A DNA stretch of 64,000 nt. Source: Lycium barbarum (taxonomy: Eukaryota > Streptophyta > Magnoliopsida > Solanales > Solanaceae). Below the pieces are notes generated by a model. The model worked only from the letters and a program-made list of their open reading frames with translations. It had not been told where the DNA came from and ran no database searches. Below are positions 24,699 through 38,024 of this stretch, in pieces (position 1 is the stretch's first letter; the number at the start of each line of letters is the position of its first letter). The position numbers and the translations under genes are program-made. The DNA lies in the NCBI RefSeq assembly GCF_019175385.1, contig NC_083339.1, positions 113,259,601 to 113,323,600 of the forward strand, in the 5' to 3' direction.

Positions 24699-25352
24699 TT
24701 GCCCTGCAGGACCTTTGTCACATAATTTTAGGGCAAATCGGGGTCTTAGCAAATTTTCGGAAAATTTTTGTAGCGGGTCCCACCCCCGGCTAAGTTGCAC
24801 AATTACCATATTGCCTTTCTGAATCTCCGATATTCACTTTCATACACATATACATACAATTACAGACAGGCCACAGATTTAAGTCTTCGTCCTACGAATT
24901 CCGTCTCCAAATAGTCGGTGAAATCTGATAAAATATCACCATAAGGTGCTCTCCAACCACCGACAGAAGAAAACTAAATTCCGACAAGTATCGCGGAACC
25001 TGTTTGTACTTACTTTATATATATTTACTTCCATATCTCTGGAAAAAAATTTGGGCAGAGGTTCCTCTGTATTTCTTACTATCCGAAACCTGTACAAAAG
25101 AAATACCAACCATGCCTCACAGGGCCAACACATATACGCATATATATATACATCATATCATGTCGTCTCGTAGCCACACGGGGCTAACAATTACAGATAA
25201 AATTATACAGATGTCGAGGCTTACCTCACATGCCCAACTCGAACAACATCGGAGGCTCCTTCCTGTTCACTTTTCTGTTCAATCTTCAACTTTATATTTC
25301 TACCACACATCGAACAACTTCTCCGACACACAGCTTTCATATTATTGCTTAC

Positions 25353-25413
25353 CTGAGTACTGTGCGGCCTCCAATATCATCAGCCATTGCCTTCTGTCGA
25401 TGTCGTCCTTTGG
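25353..25413 (-). other. Possible 61-nt small exon in element B leader
   Basis: On the minus strand a TTTCAG acceptor-like site precedes 61 nt that contain an ATG followed by GCTGATGATATTGG, and an AG|GTAAGC donor-like site follows. A similar block sits at the same distance from the primer site in element E. It could be a short coding leader spliced to a downstream exon, but no such exon is recognisable. Confidence 0.35.
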
Positions 25414-25596
25414 CTGAAATTAAAAGTTAGTCGAAAGGAATTCATATCCTACAGCTGGCTCTATCGCATGATCTAAGATTCAAAGAAGGGTAACATCCTA
25501 GATGCCCTGTAGCTTCCTGTTTATAGATGTGGTGCACAACACATCGATAAACAAGACTCTACTAGACACGGCCTGTAGACATTCCGAGGACTAACC

Positions 25597-25608
25597 GCTC
25601 TGATACCA
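25597..25608 (-). promoter_or_regulatory. Primer binding site of element B (tRNA-iMet)
   Basis: TGGTATCAGAGC on the minus strand, 4 nt after the 5' LTR end, is complementary to the 3' end of initiator methionine tRNA. This is the standard primer site of plant Ty3 and Ty1 elements. Confidence 0.9.
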
Positions 25609-25612
25609 CTTT

Positions 25613-28600
25613 TGTCACGACCCAACCCCGTGGGCCGCGACTGGCACCCTAGCTGGGTACCCGTACATACCTACCCGACCGAATTTCGTATCGTACAGAT
25701 TTTTTTTTTAAACAGAAATTACAAAAGTAGGCCGATACAACTACGGCACGCGCGCAAACATATATATATCTGAACATACAGAAACATACGGATAAGCCGA
25801 CAAGGCTAACATATAGACGAAACCCGTAACCCACACATCTATCTACAGGCCTCTACAGACATATAGAGTCATATGACGGGATAGGGCCCCGCCGTACCCA
25901 GAATATCCATACATACAGAGTATACAGAAGACAGGAGATATATACCAAAAATATACGCTCCGGATCAAAGGAGCTCTTCAAAACAGCTGAATCAGAAACC
26001 TACGCTGGCGGCGTATCACCTGGTGCGTCGGTACCTGCGGGCATGTAGCGCAGCCCCCGAAGAACGGGGGTCAGTACGAAAAATGTACCGAGTATGTAAA
26101 GCAGAACATAACAGATATAAACATAGTCCGAACCGGAGTCACAGAAATATAATGAACAGAACCATAAATCAGACTAACGGACAGAGTCATGATCCAAACA
26201 AACATACAGAATCGTGTTCTTTACAGATAAACAGAATCATGGTTCAGACAGACAGACGGAATCATAATACAGACAGATGAGCAGAATCAGAATCCATACG
26301 GACATACAGAATCAGAATCCATACGGACATACAGACATAGTCGTAGTTCAGACGGACAGACAGAAGTATACCTGACAGAATTATGCATGCAGAGTAGTGC
26401 AGAATCATACTGAATCATACAGAATCATACAGAGGCATGTGCTTATATACATACTGATGGCACATGCATACAGACATACAGATCCCGGCCCTGTCTGGGG
26501 GCGCGGTAAACAGAACCCGGCCCTCTTAGTACGGGACGCGGTGGACAGACAGAATCAGATCAGATCATATGCCATCCTGGCCGCCATCCCCATACACAGA
26601 TCATAGTATCATACAGACATACAGATCCCGGCCCGTACGCCGAGGGACGCGGTGAACAATGCAGAGAAATATGCACGATAACAGAACCTGGCCCGGGACG
26701 CAGTGAAGGAATGCATTGAGACAGCCACGAACAGATCCATGGGAAACCACATACATACAGACTCAATCAGACTAAAGGGTGCCAAACGGCGAGCCAAAAT
26801 CAGAGTATACAGATAGTATGCATAGTACGCGCCTATATCCTACTTGGGAAGGCACGACAGATTATTATCAGAATCGGATTCTCAGATGTTCAGAAGTTAT
26901 TTTATAAGAATTTCATAAAAATAGTTGTATCATAATCAAAATAATAGTTCAGATGGTTTCTGAGAAAATCGGACAAAACGGAAGTATTTAAAGTATTACA
27001 GAAGCTATCGGGCCTTGCGGGCCCGCCTCGGACCAACTCGAGGCAACATATGTAAATTATCGCTAATAGACCTTATGAGGTTATCCATAATCGTTTGGAA
27101 GTGTTCCGACTCCGTTTAGGGGAGTTTTGTACAAAAATTCACTTTAAAGGCAATTTGTAAGAAAATAGCTTCAATTGAATTGAAGGAATTGGAGCGGTTT
27201 TCCGTCTCGAATTCCGGGGAACGGAGTCGTACTTAAGGCTCGCGGCCGAGCCTATCACATCCAGAACATGCCTAGGAACAAAGGAAAATGCTTCACATAC
27301 CTCGATAGCGCCTTACGCTCGCTTGGCGTCGATCCCAATCTCGTCCAAAATCTAGAAATGGTCAAGTTTACCATTTGTTAGTTTCAAACTTTTCAATAAT
27401 CCACCTTAACACATGTTTGCCTACCGAAATTTCGGCAGCATTTCCTCTGTATATAAGACATCCCCGAGACTTAGCTCGGCTCAATTCACTACACAACAAC
27501 CCAGAACAACAGCAAAAACAACAACAGACATTAAAACACACACTATGGCATCACTAGCCATCGTTTCGGCATAACGACACATCTTTCGTTTCAAACTTAC
27601 ATTTCCGAACCAAACTTGTTATTTTGATATTCATCACCCACCAAATTCATTACAACATACATCGGAAGCATCCATACCATTTTCACCCAATATTCATAAG
27701 GTATGCGAACATTCAAACTTTCCATTAAGCCACTACTTTTCCAATTTTTCCTAACCTTCAACATACAAGTTCATTATACATTTCCATCTTCCAAATTCAT
27801 CCACAATAATCATAATTTTCCTCTTGATACTTTCATTTCCATTTTTACATAAACCATAATAAAGTTGTATGTTTTCCTACAACAACTTAATAACCATTAA
27901 GTTCCTTCACTCTCCTCACATAATCCATGATTAAAACAACTAAAATATTAATTCAAATCAGTCCATCAATTTCAATTAAAACAACCCCTCACCCATAAAT
28001 TTCAACAAAACAACAAACGAGTTTATAATGTTGTTTTCTCCGTTCTAATTCGTTAAAACTCTAAATAAACACTTTAATAACATAAAAGGAATTTTATAAA
28101 TACCTTATCAGAAGATCCACCACGAAAATTTCATCCCCCAAGACCAATATTTATCTCAAATTGAAGGCAACGCAACGTACAACGTTTTTCTCTTCATGAG
28201 CTTCGGGATTCGGAGCTCGGATTTTGATCAAAATGACCTTCTTAGCCTTGAAGTTTTCTCTCTCTCTCTCTAATGGAATTTTCTGGATCTTTTCTGATCT
28301 GAAATGTGGAGGAGGAGGCTGAAAACTCCCTTAAATAATAAGGAAATGGGCCTGACCCGGATTGGAATCGGGTTGGGCCCATTTCACTGCCCAGCTTGAC
28401 CTTGCCGCCTTACAATGTCCATATCTCCTTGTACCGACGTCGCCTGGGAGCCCACGACCTACCGTTGGAAAGCTATTTCAATTATCTACAACTTTTATCT
28501 CTGGGAATTTTCCCAAATTCTAAACTTATAATGCCGTTTCTGCCCCTCCAAGTCAGGTCATCCGAAAACGTTTTCTTAAAAATATTCGTTTGGAGGGCTT

Positions 28601-28754
28601 CCACTTTGATTTGGCCCCAGGGCCCTTCGCGGGTTGTGTTTAACTTTACATATACGATTCATATAACTTTTCACATGTCCCAAAAAAAATATTGATGTGT
28701 GGGCCCCACCTCAGCTTACAAATAATTCGACGTTCGAAAATGCAGAATATAACA
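25613..28754 (-). repeat. 5' LTR of element B
   Basis: Same length and near-identical sequence as the copy at 20193-23334. Differences seen by eye include single-base changes near 25865, 26153, 26186, 26811, 27839, 27941, 28506, 28540 and 28646. The stem-loop block lies at about 26057-26100. As the upstream LTR in element orientation it should hold the promoter. Confidence 0.9.
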
Positions 28755-30230
28755 ATAATCCTTTTGTTATAAACCTTTGTGTCATACCCATAATATCCTT
28801 GGTTCCACAAATGCTAGAAGTCCACAAATCTCATGATCCTTATGATGTTATTGAGCTTCTAAAGGCATGATTCTTTTCCCACCAACCCATGCATGAATTC
28901 CATAAAAATCCTCATTTCCAAGAATGTTAGAGATTCATGACTCTTAAAGTTTTTATGATACCAAAGATGAATAATTTTTTTTATGATAACGATGACGATG
29001 ATTATGAGGGATTTATTTATCAAAGCTCCAAGGCATACGGGTTTCATGTTATTATGAGATGATTTTATTCATAGAGATTTCCAAGTACATGAGCTTTATA
29101 TTATTATGAGATGATTGAGCTTACTTTACAATTTCTTAATTTCCTTCATTATTGGTAATCTCACCTTATGACCCTTGTTCCTTCAAGGTGGGATAAACGA
29201 TGATGATTGATTCATAATATAATCAGAGGCTACCGACCTTACTTCACTCCGATATAGTTGTGGCTTTTGATTGAGCTCTCATGCATGCTTTATATATATG
29301 TATGTATTTTCTCACACCGCGCCGCGCTATAGTCGGCCGGGCATGGAAGGTAGATGTGCACATCACTGCAGTGGGCATGTTATGATATCACCCCGGACGC
29401 GGGCTAATGATGATAACACCGAGCCTTAATGGCCGGGCATGATACTATATATAATACCGAGCCTTAATGGCCGGGCACGGTACTATATATATGTATAAAA
29501 ATGTCTTTTTTTTTAAGTTAAGCATGCGTGACTGTCACACCCTAACCCTGCTAGGGTGTGATGGGCACCCGACCCCATATTCGGAGTAGAGCGAACCCGC
29601 TGACTCTTATTACATACATAATATTTTTGGACTTTCAAATCAAATAAAATGAAATACATAATGAGAGCCTTCACAAATATTCTTTTTCGTATTCTCAATT
29701 CAAACAAAATCTGTAATCATATGGAACTTATCACATAACACAGAATGACACATCGGCTGATGGAGCCGCTTACAATACCGACATTCTATACCCACGACAC
29801 TGTCTGCAAAGTCTCAATCATCACTCAGAAATCATAACATATAAACTCAGACTCGACAACACTCCAGAAGGAAGTGGAGCTCGCCAATCCCGCTGGAACA
29901 CCTTTTAGCAAAGTCTTCTACTCATCTGGGTGTACCTGCGTGGCATGAAACGCAACCCCCGAAGAAGAGGGGTCAGTACGAAATATGTACTGAGTATGTA
30001 AAGCATGGAATACAGAAAACAGAACCAAAATCGAAACAAACCGGACAAAAGTAAGTACATTATTCAGAATACCAAAATGCTTACTTTTCCGGACACAAAT
30101 CATGCATACCGATGTCATATGTCAGAAGAAGTATAGAAAATAAGTAAACCGTCCAGAGTGCCAAAATACTTACTTTCCTAACACAGACCATGCGTGCCGA
30201 CATCATATGTCATCATATACATATACATAT

Positions 30231-30615
30231 AACAGATCCTGGCCCTTTAGTCAGGGACGCGGTGGATGGAGTCATCATGTATGCTGACATCATATATCAT
30301 ATACACATATAACAGATCCCGGCCCTTTAGTGAGGGACGCGGTGAATGGAGTCATCATATATGCCGATATCATATATCATATATGCATATAACAGATCTC
30401 GGCCCTTTAGTGAGGGACGCGGTGAACAGAATCATCAATGCATGTCAAAATCGTATATCATATATGCATATAACAGATCCCGGCCCTCTATTGCGGGACG
30501 CGGTGAACAGAATCATCATATGCCATCCTGGACGCCATCCCCATATCATCATATCATCATATACATATGTACATACAACAGAACCCGGCCCGCAAGGGAG
30601 AGGGACGCGGTGAAC
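30231..30615. repeat. ~80-bp tandem repeats in LTR C
   Basis: Units start AACAGATCC(C/T)GGCCCT at 30231, 30311, 30391 and 30472, with a variant at 30577. Each contains GGGACGCGGTG and ATCATATATCATATA. The same GATCCCGGCCC...GGGACGCGGTG phrase appears in the LTRs of B, so the motif is shared across families. ORFs of 110-116 codons in this stretch simply read through the array. Confidence 0.8.
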
Positions 30616-32342
30616 AATGCAGAGGAAGACGCACGATACCAAAACCTGGCCCGGGACGCAGTGAGAGACATACTGAGGCTTGCACGAACAGAGTAGTGCG
30701 AAACCATATGCACATAAATCAAGACTCGATAGATACGTACACTTACCGACATTTGAAGGATCATAAACACGTTTCAAGTCAATCCGAGTTAGTATGAAAA
30801 AGTTATGGACGTTTTAGTACAGAACCTTCTACGAACGTTTCAGAAGCCATTTTTGGAAAATCAAAGCAACAATCACGTTAGGTACCTTTCGAATATCGTT
30901 ATGGATCAAATCAAACAGAGCTTTTGGAACCATATGTACGTATCAAATATATCAAAGACTCAACGGAATAATCAAACGTACTATCCTTTGAAAATCAAGA
31001 CATTAGTCATCTTCAATATTCTCTCGAATTCCATTCAGAAACATATCAAATAGAACTTCGGACATCATAGATACGCATCAAAACCATATGAGATAGCTTA
31101 TAGAACTCTTTTAAAAACATATCAAAAGTACATAAGAATCATAAACAGACTCGGAATCCAAGAATGGAGTAACCCCGGGATGCATATCATACCTTATTTG
31201 GCTCTAGGACATGCCAAAAGAAAGAAAGAAAGGGTAAGCCTTACATACCTGTTCCACGTCCAATTAGCTACGCTTATTGTCCAAACTTGCTAGTCTACAT
31301 TCAAGAGGATTTACACAATTGTTAGACTCATCGTCATACACTTGTCTTAATCTTTCAAATAAATTCATTTATATTCTGCCAAAATTTCGGCAACATTTCC
31401 CCTGTAAATACACCATCCCCGAGAATCCAACTCGGCCAATTCAACAATCAACAATCCGAGAATTCAACTCGGCCAAATTATCAACAACATTACCAACAAT
31501 CATACTAACAACTCCAACAATCAATCCCAAAATATATTATAACATTAACAACTCTTGTCACGCAATTCATGACATTTCATTTATATTCAATTTAACCACA
31601 TATTTTCAAGCTAACACCAATGATCCCACATTCAACATACTACTTCACTCGAAACCTTCCAAATTCAACAAAAACAATAGCGACACATTTCCTTCTTTCA
31701 AATTCAATCACAACAACCCAACTTACAATCTTCCAAACACATGTCTCACTTTCAATTCATGAATTATATTTACAACCTACACATTAGCAACTCTATTCTT
31801 ATAATTATAAGGAACCATACTAATATCACATTAACTTCTTCCATAATCCACAAACGATTACAACTTCACTTCCAACCATTAAATCCTCATTTTACATCAT
31901 AGAATCTTCCACAACAACAATTAAAATACTAAGTAAAATCAATTCATCACATCTCACCAATTCAATCCCCCATTCGCCCACTTCCCTTACACACATATTT
32001 CATGAATTTCATCCATTTCTACATACTATAACATGCACAAACCATCCATAACATATGAAAGAGAAGATTGAACACATACCTTTTTCACTCAACTTCTTGG
32101 CTTGACTAAGGTTGTGAACTTGCACAATTAAATGATTTTATTGCTCCAACAACCATTCCATGTTAAAGAGGACCTTCCAATTGCTTGGAACACTAGAAGA
32201 AATAATTTTTCTTGATCAATTTCCCAAGGCTCAATTTTTAGGAGCCATGGCCGAATGGCTTCCCTCATGTTTCTTCTCCAAGTTTCTTCATCTTTCTAAA
32301 AGATGAAGATAAATATGTCTTATTTATTTTTTCCACCATTTA

Positions 32343-32446
<104 letters not shown>

Positions 32447-33425
32447 AGCCCCTCAAGTAAGAATATGGACACATGGCCATGGGTGGGGCCCACTCTTTAT
32501 GTCACACGGCCAAAGTGACATTTTCAAGAATTTTCTTGAACATTTTGTGAAATTCCCGTTTTGCCCCTAGCCTTACACAATATTACCATGGGCCACCTTG
32601 TGAATTTCCCTTTTTACCCTTAGCCTTTCTCAATATTTCCATACTAATAAACAACTTGTATATTAAAATAACTTGAAAAAATAGTCTTGCCCTTAACTTT
32701 TGACAATTATCTTGAATTATCCGAACGTACAAAATACGGGCTATAACAGTGACATCCGCCTCAAGAGGCATCCAGGCGTACAGGTTATCTCTCTCTTATT
32801 TCATGTTACTTTTCATATATGTATTATGTTGTTATCCATGCCTTACATACTCAGTACATTACTCGTACTGACGTCCCTTCTTGTGGATGCTGTGTTCATT
32901 CCCGCAGGTTTAGGTAGTCAGGCGAGCAGCCCAGCGCAGTAGGATCTTCCTCAGCTGCAGTGAGTGCGCTCCATTTGGTTCGGAGCTGCAATCTACTTTG
33001 GTATGATATTTTGATTTGTAAATATGGGTATGACGAAGCCTTGTCCCGTCCTTCTTACAGTTTATATTCCATAGAGGTCTGTAGACATTTGTACGTAGTT
33101 AGCAAGTTATGTAGCCTTGCTAGCTCTATGATACTCGTGATGTTGTAGCGACCTTGTTGGTTCTCATATACACATATATGTTGGATTACCGGATATTTTT
33201 ATGTTGGGCCCTTTCTGCGTGCAGGTATTCTTTGAGTTATGTTATATGTTGTTCAAGGTAATTGTTAAGTCAGGTGGTTCCCGGCCTATGGATCGGAGCC
33301 CGTCATGCCCCTCGTTGGGGTGTGACAAAAAGTATATTGGAAAAGTTACTTTTTTCAATTTCTAAAAAGCAGCTTCTGCTTCTAGTCTTTTCTAAAAGTC
33401 TGGCCAAACACCTCACTGGTATAGC

Positions 33426-33570
33426 GGTCATGGTAGTTCCAGCTCCCAGACACCTTTGTAGTAGTGCTGTTTCCACAAAAATATCTGTATGTGTATATGG
33501 AGATGGTGCTACCAAGGACAGTAATTTAACGCTTTGAATGAACATGGATGCATTATGGAATTTGTCTGCT
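33426..33570 (+). pseudogene. Degraded fragment resembling pyruvate dehydrogenase E1-alpha (mitochondrial type)
   Basis: The stretch TATGGAGATGGTGCTACC, then AAGGACAG, GCTTTGAATGAACATGG and TGCATTATGGAATTTG follow the coding order of the thiamine-diphosphate-binding region of PDH E1-alpha (YGDGA, then GQ, EALN, ALW), but with a deletion after YGDGA and several frame breaks. The 5' part GGTCATGG followed by CTCCCAGACACCTTTG fits the preceding segment of the same family. Only about 145 bp are left and there is no flanking gene structure. The match is by eye from memory of the family motif. Confidence 0.45.
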
Positions 33571-34169
33571 TTTTTAACATGCCAAAAATTACCACTCTAA
33601 CAATTGAACAATCTTTCCTTTTCCGGAGGGTTCAAGCAATACGGTATTAAAGAAGTCTCACACCATCACTTCATAGTCCGTTTGGTGAAAGTGAGGGATT
33701 TTTTTAGCTTTTGCTATACTTATTTGAAGGGATCCTCAAGTGACATTTCAACTTATAAGTCATATCTTAAGAGGTTGAAGAGTACGTAAGTGAATAGGAA
33801 CCTGATTTTTGCATATCCAATGGAAGATATAACTATTCTGGTGTAGCACAAGAGGGCAATGGGATGATAATGATAACTGTCTGAATATTGAAGTTGATGG
33901 GATTTTGATCAAGTTCGGTTCCAATTTTGATGATTTTGGACTGAAATGTCTAAGCATTTGCGGGAGGATACAACTACAAACCTATATATATCAAGTATAC
34001 TGTGAAAGACGGGCATCCACCATTGATAATGAACAATGATATGTGTGTGAGATTATATATCAAGTTCAAAGAAATGTCCATAATTGAAATCATATCCAGT
34101 CTGTAACCTTAATGTCATTCAAGGAAAAGGCTATGCATGGGAGCTTTCAATGGCCTAAAGCTGAAACCA
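33571..34169. other. Intergenic, no gene seen
   Basis: AT-rich sequence with no supported coding region or clear element ends. Short open frames (61 and 65 codons) show no domain. Confidence 0.5.
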
Positions 34170-35740
34170 TAATAACTGAGCTTTAGGATATAGTGTCCTA
34201 AATTCAAAGTACTATAATCAAATTTTAGGACACTATGTCCTGAAGTTCAAAGTGTTGCTCCCAATCGCACACGCAAGTATACGTGGTCGTACAAGTAATA
34301 TAGACTGTTAAGTCCAGATATCGATCCCACAGAGACTTAGATTCTACTGTTAAACTAATTCAAATTCGAATGAAACTATTCAAGAAAGTGAAAATCAAGA
34401 TTGTTTGTTGTACTAAACTAAAACTGAAAAGTAAACAATTTGTGATGGGTGTTTTTATGACTGAGACTATGTTGACAAGGACTGTAAGAATTTTCAGATG
34501 AGAGAAAGATCTAGCGTTATGACTTTCGACAATCCAGTTGATCTTCAGACAATTCCACCTATTTTATTTCCTGGGTTACTAGTTAACGGGTTAATTATGC
34601 TTTATGATATTCTCTCGAACTACTCACAAGCTTGTAGATGTTACTATAACGCCTATATCTCTATGGTCATCAGAGGTAACAAGAACGCATTTATTTCTCC
34701 GTATTCAACTAAGTAGGGCTAAAGGGTATATCTCTATCCTCATTAGCGAAACGATTAAATCGAACAAACTCTATTTATTCTTATTACGTACGTGAATTCC
34801 CTTTCTCAAGTTCAATTCACGCACCACAGATAGTGTCTAACTATTGGCCAAATAATCAAATAATTAAAATCAAGAATAAATAAGCAACCCAAAATATGGA
34901 AAATCAATAGATAATAATTGTCATCAAATCAACTTTCAAGTCTTTCGCCACAACCCTAGAACTAAGAGATTTAGCTACTCATGATTCGTTCATAGACAAA
35001 AGAAGCCATGAATAAATTAGGGTTGAAGAAGATGAAAAATAAAATAACCTAGAGAGAGAAAAAGGAGAACGGTGGCTTACAAATCTTTCAATTATCCCAG
35101 CACACCGTTCTCAGCTATTAAAACGTTTATATATAGGCTAGGGTAAAAATAACAAATAAGGAATCCAAATCCTAGTCTAATCGGGAGAACTTCCGCAGAT
35201 CCCCGCTTTCCTTCCGCATCGCGGAAGTATCGCGCAGAGTACTGAAGCTTCTCGCTTTTCTTCCGCGATGCGGAAGGATCGCGAGATGCTGATGACTGAG
35301 TTGGTTGTTCCGCTTTCTTCACGCGATGCGCCTCGATGGCCTGAAGTTCTGAGGCTTCTCGCGATGCGGAAGGAAAGCGAGGTCTCTTCAGTCGATTAAA
35401 TCTCCTTTTAGTTCATCCTTTGCGGTCTTTGACTCGTCACCTCAGCCAATCGACATATGCTACAAATTCCAATCATTTCAAGCACAGTTTCCATCGTTTG
35501 TCGTCATCGTACCTATACTCATGAAATATAACGACATAAGTTCAAATACGACGGTTACGTCATGAATTAAGCGATAAAAGTCATAAGAAGAAGCTGTAAT
35601 ACGACACAAAACATGATATTTGTGCCAAATATCACAAATTACTACAAGAAAACCACTACTAGTGAACTTCAGGACAATGTGTCCTGATGTTCGAAGTACT
35701 ACAACAAGATAGTGTTTCCCGAAGCTCGAAGCTCGAAGTA
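34170..35740. repeat. ~42-bp repeat units with internal palindrome, split by solo LTR I
   Basis: Units of the type TTTAGGACACTATGTCCTGA, then AGTTCAAAGTACTA, occur at 34170-34252 (two copies) and, beyond the inserted LTR, at 35640-35740 (two copies, for example TTCAGGACAATGTGTCCTGA). AGGACA...TGTCCT is a short self-complementary core. The two halves join cleanly across the LTR insertion. Confidence 0.65.
34253..35634 (-). mobile_element. Solo LTR I
   Basis: The plus-strand ends are TGTTGCTCCCAATCG and AAATATCA, flanked by CAAAG (34248-34252) and CAAAT (35635-35639), a 4-of-5 duplication. On the minus strand it starts TGATATTTGGCACAAATATC. A TATA-like CCTATATATAAACG is visible on the minus strand near 35135. 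Directly upstream of that (35190-35385) lie several CTTCCGCGATGCGGAAG-type palindromes. The 1382-bp length and TGATA start recall Athila/Tat-like LTRs, but the family is uncertain. Confidence 0.65.
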
Positions 35741-37049
35741 CTAAAATCTATAATTTATTTGACAAGTATTAAGAATTCAAACTCAAAATTCGAAGATGAT
35801 TGAGTGTTCCAAGTTTGAGATATTGTGAGAGAATATAGAAAGAAGAAGAATACTCAAGAAATTCTTATTGAGAGAGTGGAGAGAATACATGAATCTAGTA
35901 ACCGCGAATGAAGAGAACATGTGCGAAGTGAGAGCGTCTATTTTGGACGTTAAGGGGTTATTAAAATATATTCCCTATCATAAGGGTATTAGTCTAATAA
36001 CGGTATAATTTAACAGTAATATTGATGAGACTCCTATGAAGATTTTATTGTGCACAACTCATTTTAAGCCAGAAATTGAAACATCAATTATGCCAGAGTC
36101 GATTCATATACACCAGCTATTCTGACATTTGTTCAGTCTATAGGGGTTTCCATCCTCACCTGTTGCGATCCAAAGTTTAACTAAGTCGTGATGTCACCTA
36201 ACCTAATTACCCGATAGGAGAACCAATCTAAAAGTGACGGGCAAAAATAAAGAACAACAGAATAACATACATAAAGAATTTCCAAGTTAATACAACACAG
36301 AACTATACCCTACAACCCCCAAGAACTGGTGTCACAATTCATAAGCCCCTAGGAATGGAATCTACAACTCTGAAAATGAAAGGTACATCATCTGCCCAGA
36401 ATAAAACACAAGTAAATGACTTTAAGCTACCAAGACTAAATGGGAACTTAACTCTAAAACGCAGGTATGATCTCCCACAAACACCGCAACAGTTCAATCC
36501 AATTCTGCACACAAGGGTGCAACAAGTGTAGCCTGAGTTCAAAATCAACACGTACTAAGCAAGTATCATTAATCTACCCCAACAAGGTAGTGACAAGAGT
36601 TGACCTTTTAGAAATACTTGCTTTCAACCTGATTAGTTTATGAGACATCAACAGATAGAGGATATCAACAAATAAAGGATAGTCAACAAACTAAGGATAC
36701 TTAATTACAATGCACATCCTCTACTAAATCAACTTAGCATTTAAGACCAGATACAACATATGAAATATTATATATGCACAAGTAGCAGTCAATGGATCAA
36801 TGACACTGCATTGACTTTATACCCAACTCAACACAACACAACTGGTGTGCATACTAGTTTAGCTGGGGGTTGCTCGACCAGTGAACCATGGGGGACAGCA
36901 ACATTATTCATACGCTGCTCGGACAAACTCTACGTGTATATCATACAACTGGCACAGATGGAGTCAGTATGCATATCAAAACAACCAGCACAGACGAATT
37001 CAATGTTTCTTTCTTTCATGGAACCACACTCTCTAAATTCTATACTCAT
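35741..37049. other. Degenerate repeat sequence, no gene
   Basis: No supported gene. The part 36165-36770, with phrases such as GTCGTGATGTCACCTAACC and CAAGAACTGGTGTCACAA, resembles old LTR sequence, but I cannot define ends or duplications. Open frames of 70-99 codons here have no recognisable domain. Confidence 0.4.
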
Positions 37050-37993
37050 ACATGTGTAGTTATGCTTCCTAAAGTAGACTACCCACAAGATTTTTCAAAC
37101 ACCAGTCCTATTAGGCTTTGCAATGTTTCCAGTAAAATCATTGTTAAGCGCCTCAAGGCCAGACTTAGTAACATTCTTCCCAAAATTATCAGTCAGAACC
37201 AAAGTGATTTTGTTAAAGAGAGAGCTATTACAAACAATATTATGCTTACTCAAGAAGTTGTCAATGATATCATGAAGCCTATGTAAAGTGACAATGTGGT
37301 TATTAAATTAGACATGTCCAAGACCTATGACAAAGTATCATGGCCTTTCTTATGCTTCATGTTAAGAAAACTAGGATATGCTGGATCCTGGATTGACCTC
37401 ATATATCGGTATATTTCCAATAATTGATACACTTTATTAGTTAATGGCAACAAATATGATTTCTTCAACTATGGGAGAGGACTAAGGCAGGTTTCCCTTC
37501 TTTCTTTATTATTTGTGTTGAATTACTCTCTTATTCTTAATAAAATCTTCATAACAATAAATTCAAAGGATTTTTCATGAATAAGGAAGGACCAAGAATT
37601 AATCAGTTGGCCTTTGTTGATGACACTATTATTTTTAGTAGTGTTGATCCTTATCACTTTGTCAACTTATGAGAAGGCATCTGGCTAGTCTATTAATATA
37701 AACAAACGTTGTTTCTCTTTGACCCTTAATGCTTCTCCAAGATCTATAAGAAGAGTGGGTAGGATTCTTAACATGAGATTTGATAAGCTCCCTATGAAAT
37801 ATCTTGGGTTTCCTAATTATGCTCAACAGAAAAAGATTGAATTCTTTTCTGGCATTGTTACTAAAGTAATCAATAAGATTAGAGGACGACATCTCAAATT
37901 CCGAACTTCTGGGGCCAAAGCTGTTCTCATAAGGCGTGTCCTTCAGGTTCTCAACGTTCATACATTAGCTGCTGTTCACCCCCCGCCACCTCC

Positions 37994-38024
<31 letters not shown>

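Larger units (their letters stand above)
20193..28754 (-). mobile_element. Complete non-autonomous LTR retrotransposon B (LARD-like)
   Basis: Two LTRs of exactly 3142 bp (20193-23334 and 25613-28754) bracket a 2278-bp internal region. A perfect 5-bp duplication ATAAT lies at 20188-20192 and 28755-28759. On the minus strand it has an initiator-methionine tRNA primer site and a polypurine tract in the right places. No gag, protease, RT or integrase reading frame remains, so it must have moved in trans. Long LTRs around a short non-coding core match the LARD class. The LTRs differ by only about nine substitutions by eye, indicating recent insertion. It interrupts solo LTR A. Confidence 0.9.

Noticed and set aside
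25597..25608. tRNA-Met gene fragment
   Set aside because: Only 12 nt complementary to the tRNA 3' end next to an LTR. This is a primer binding site.
20193..28754. Treating identical ORFs in the two LTRs of B (for example the 85- and 99-codon frames) as duplicated genes
   Set aside because: They occur at the same LTR offset, lack domains and include repeat arrays. They are LTR sequence.
30231..30615. Regularly spaced ~80-bp repeats as a CRISPR array
   Set aside because: The whole unit is repeated, there are no unique spacers, and it sits in a plant LTR.
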